Source: CALBRZ01 sp964511065 (GTDB lineage Bacteria > Planctomycetota > Planctomycetia > Pirellulales > S012-138). Taken from it: 64,000 nt of DNA. This document shows positions 62,727-64,000 of the stretch, piece after piece (position 1 is the first letter of the stretch; the number at the start of each line of letters is the position of its first letter). The notes below the pieces were generated by a model. It was not told the origin of the DNA and ran no database searches. It worked only from the letters and a program-made list of their open reading frames with translations. A program made the translations under genes and the position numbers. The DNA lies in contig CAZEEG010000013.1 in the NCBI GenBank assembly GCA_964511065.1, forward strand, positions 5,208-69,207, given 5' to 3'.

Positions 62727-63241
62727 GGATCGATCCCCTTCAATGCGTGTATGAATGTGCCGTGCGTGTAGTGAGGGGCGATTACGGCGGCCTCCCCGGC
62801 AGCCGTCCATTCCCGAGAAATCACCCCACCAGGAGTACTTCGCAGGCATTGCCGGATTCTTGCGGGTGAGCAGAAGAATTCTGAAGAAGCGGGCTCTTGC
62901 GGCCGCGGCGAACAGTCCCAGCAGGGGGGGCGGGCGTCTGCGGCCCGTGCCGTGGGGCTGATAGTTCGTCGCAGCCATTAAGAAGCACGGCTGCCAACTG
63001 CCGAAATGACAGGAAGTTCGGCCAAGCGGGCTACTTCCAGGGCATCCCAGGCTTCCCAGTTTGTCTTTTTAGGGCGGCCAGATTATGCTACAAATAGTAG
63101 GCGGAGCATGGACTTAGTATCATCCGCTAGCCCCCGCGATCGCCTTGGCACCACAATTGCTAGCTAAAGGATTGTCACACCAAATCTTTGTCGTTTTCTC
63201 TCGTCTTTGAATGAGCGCCTGCCCCCAGGGCGTACGGTCCC
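62727..63241. other. Divergent intergenic region
   Basis: 515 bases between the coiled-coil gene (minus) and the response-regulator gene (plus). A promoter candidate for the latter lies at 63060-63088. A possible 19-codon frame begins at 63107 (MDLVSSASPRDRLG), but its ribosome site is too close to the start. Nothing else is recognised. Confidence 0.45.
63060..63088 (+). promoter_or_regulatory. Candidate promoter of the response-regulator gene
   Basis: TTGTCT (63060-63065) and TATGCT (63083-63088) are 17 bases apart; each matches the sigma-70 consensus at four of six positions. The start site would be near 63095, with a leader of about 150 bases. Confidence 0.4.
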
Positions 63242-63667
63242 ATGGTTGTGGAACTTCCTTCCATCCTGATCAGCGACGACGACCGCGAGCTTCGCGAGAC
63301 GCTCCGTGGTCTGTTTGAGCCGGAAGGTTTCCGCACCTACCTGGCACAAGACGGCGAGGAAGCGCTGGAGATCGTCCAAACGCGCGAAGTGCATATCGTG
63401 CTGATTGATATGCACATGCCCAAGCTGACCGGTTTGGACGTGGTGCGGGGAGTCCGCCAGATCAACGTGCTGTTGCCGTGCATCCTGATGTCGGCCGAGT
63501 TGGACGAAGACATCACCCGCCAGGCCCGCGACCTCAAGGCGTTCGACGTTATTTCTAAACCGTTTAGCAGCAGGAAGTTGCGTTCGACGGTCGGCCATGC
63601 CCTCAGCTTGCGGTACAACTGGTTTCCGCCGTCGGACAGCGAAGATGCCGGCGGAGGGCCAACTTAA
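63242..63667 (+). CDS. Single-domain (receiver-only) response regulator
   Basis: A 141-residue CheY-like receiver. The acidic pocket D12-D13-D14 (ILISDDDREL), the phosphorylation site D56 (VLIDMHMPKLTG), S84 in LMSAELDE and K106 in VISKPFSS are all in place. There is no DNA-binding or enzymatic output domain; the last 20 residues are a hydrophilic tail (SDSEDAGGGPT). It would signal through protein contacts or act as a phosphate sink. No histidine kinase is encoded next to it; the HisKA-like fragment at 11597-11839 is far away. Start chosen at the first ATG, 63242. Confidence 0.93.
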   Translation: MVVELPSILISDDDRELRETLRGLFEPEGFRTYLAQDGEEALEIVQTREVHIVLIDMHMPKLTGLDVVRGVRQINVLLPCILMSAELDEDITRQARDLKAFDVISKPFSSRKLRSTVGHALSLRYNWFPPSDSEDAGGGPT

Positions 63668-63712
63668 GCTGACTGGCGCAAGCTGATTGGTGACAGTAGT
63701 TTAGGGCACGTA

Positions 63713-63741
63713 TTGGCGGTTCCAGGGCCGGACTCTACAAT
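63713..63741 (+). promoter_or_regulatory. Candidate promoter for the tmRNA gene
   Basis: TTGGCG (63713-63718) and TACAAT (63736-63741) have an ideal 17-base spacing. Transcription would start about 180 bases upstream of the mature tmRNA 5' end, implying 5' processing, as is usual for tmRNA precursors. A closer alternative -10, TAAGAT at 63879-63884, has a poor -35. Confidence 0.45.
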
Positions 63742-63930
63742 ACCTGTTCGGCCAAGCAAATCCGCAATCGCGCGAGCAATTGGCCGACTCGCTGCGTATA
63801 AAGAATGAGCGGCCGAGAGCTGGGCTTTCAAGGCTCCCCGCCGCCGCAACCGATGGAATTGGATGCGTCGTTAGAACGTAAGATCGAGCACTCAACCCAG
63901 CCGAGCCATTGCGGTCGGCTGGCCCAGAAA

Positions 63931-64000
63931 GGGGGCGAACAGGTTTCGACCGGATAGCTTGATGTATCAGTGGCGTGCCGTGGTTGGTCAGTTGGCCACG
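63931..64000 (+). ncRNA. ssrA: Transfer-messenger RNA (tmRNA), 5' part only
   Basis: The sequence from 63931 (GGGGGCGAACAGGTTTCGAC) is the classical 5' end of tmRNA: the run of Gs pairs with the 3' acceptor strand, and GGTTTCGAC is the conserved signature following it. tmRNA rescues stalled ribosomes together with SmpB by tagging incomplete proteins. The gene runs off the window, so the tag reading frame, pseudoknots and 3' tRNA-like end are not visible. Confidence 0.9.

Noticed and set aside
63107..63166. Possible 19-codon leader peptide before the response regulator
   Set aside because: The GGAG lies almost against the ATG and there is no regulatory codon run or following attenuator structure.
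1..64000. tRNA genes, rRNA genes, CRISPR arrays, insertion sequences and prophage genes
   Set aside because: Searched by eye in all gaps between genes; no T-loop signatures, regularly spaced repeats, transposases or phage proteins were found.

Overview
The window looks like a piece of a Planctomycetota chromosome (order Pirellulales is a reasonable guess) from a draft assembly. It is GC-rich and gene-dense. Lineage markers include a PSCyt1/DUF1549/DUF1553 cytochrome-type protein at 40763-43831, a very large protein with an N-terminal zinc ribbon and a DUF1559-like segment at 34820-38839, a Ser/Thr kinase with a multi-pass C-terminus, an FHA protein, and an N-terminal motif in the first large gene that usually precedes planctomycete kinases. 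Three runs of exactly 100 N (11875-11974, 30570-30669, 34411-34510) are scaffold gaps and two of them interrupt genes.

Layout. 1-10 kb: the end of an unknown gene, a membrane-anchored TPR/beta-propeller protein, an inositol-monophosphatase family enzyme, and a coupled nuclease/ATPase pair of the SbcD/SbcC (YhaO/YhaN) type. 10-19.3 kb: an iron-type alcohol dehydrogenase, a small HisKA-like protein, a family 9 glycosyltransferase, a secreted alpha/beta hydrolase, a BtuF/BtuC-like pair without its ATPase, and NAD-dependent DNA ligase. 19.3-24.2 kb: a likely nitrogen-oxide or redox locus (cupin, ScdA_N/NnrS-like/DUF1858 fusion, FAD oxidoreductase) preceded by a terminator, a promoter and a palindrome over the predicted start site, followed by a PyrK-like protein on the other strand. 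24.3-29.6 kb: RluB-type pseudouridine synthase with a basic tail, cysteine-desulfurase-like enzyme, D-lactate dehydrogenase and a secreted M14 peptidase. 29.6-40.5 kb: two minus-strand envelope proteins, a DegT-type aminotransferase, the zinc-ribbon/collagen-like/OB-fold protein, a redoxin and RsmG.

40.7-53.4 kb is almost all minus strand: the PSCyt/DUF1549/DUF1553 protein, a YfhO-type membrane protein, YebC, a TPR protein, hemolysin III and a Tat-exported Gfo/Idh/MocA oxidoreductase. A 5'-truncated DUF2071 remnant lies at about 53490-53765. After a dicarboxylate/cation symporter with an unusual ~140-residue insert (53972-55648) comes a minus-strand signalling block, 62726 to 55904: coiled-coil protein, FHA protein, kinase, membrane protein, ECF sigma factor and putative anti-sigma factor. 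FHA, kinase and membrane protein genes overlap at their junctions and form one operon. A receiver-only response regulator and the 5' end of tmRNA (ssrA) close the window.

The strongest candidates for something not well described are the overlapping FHA-kinase-membrane triad beside an ECF sigma pair, the palindrome-controlled cupin/NnrS-fusion locus, the internally duplicated OB-fold protein, and the convergent gene pair whose two 3' ends are both duplicated in the space between them. All functional statements rest on reading motifs by eye; no database search was run.
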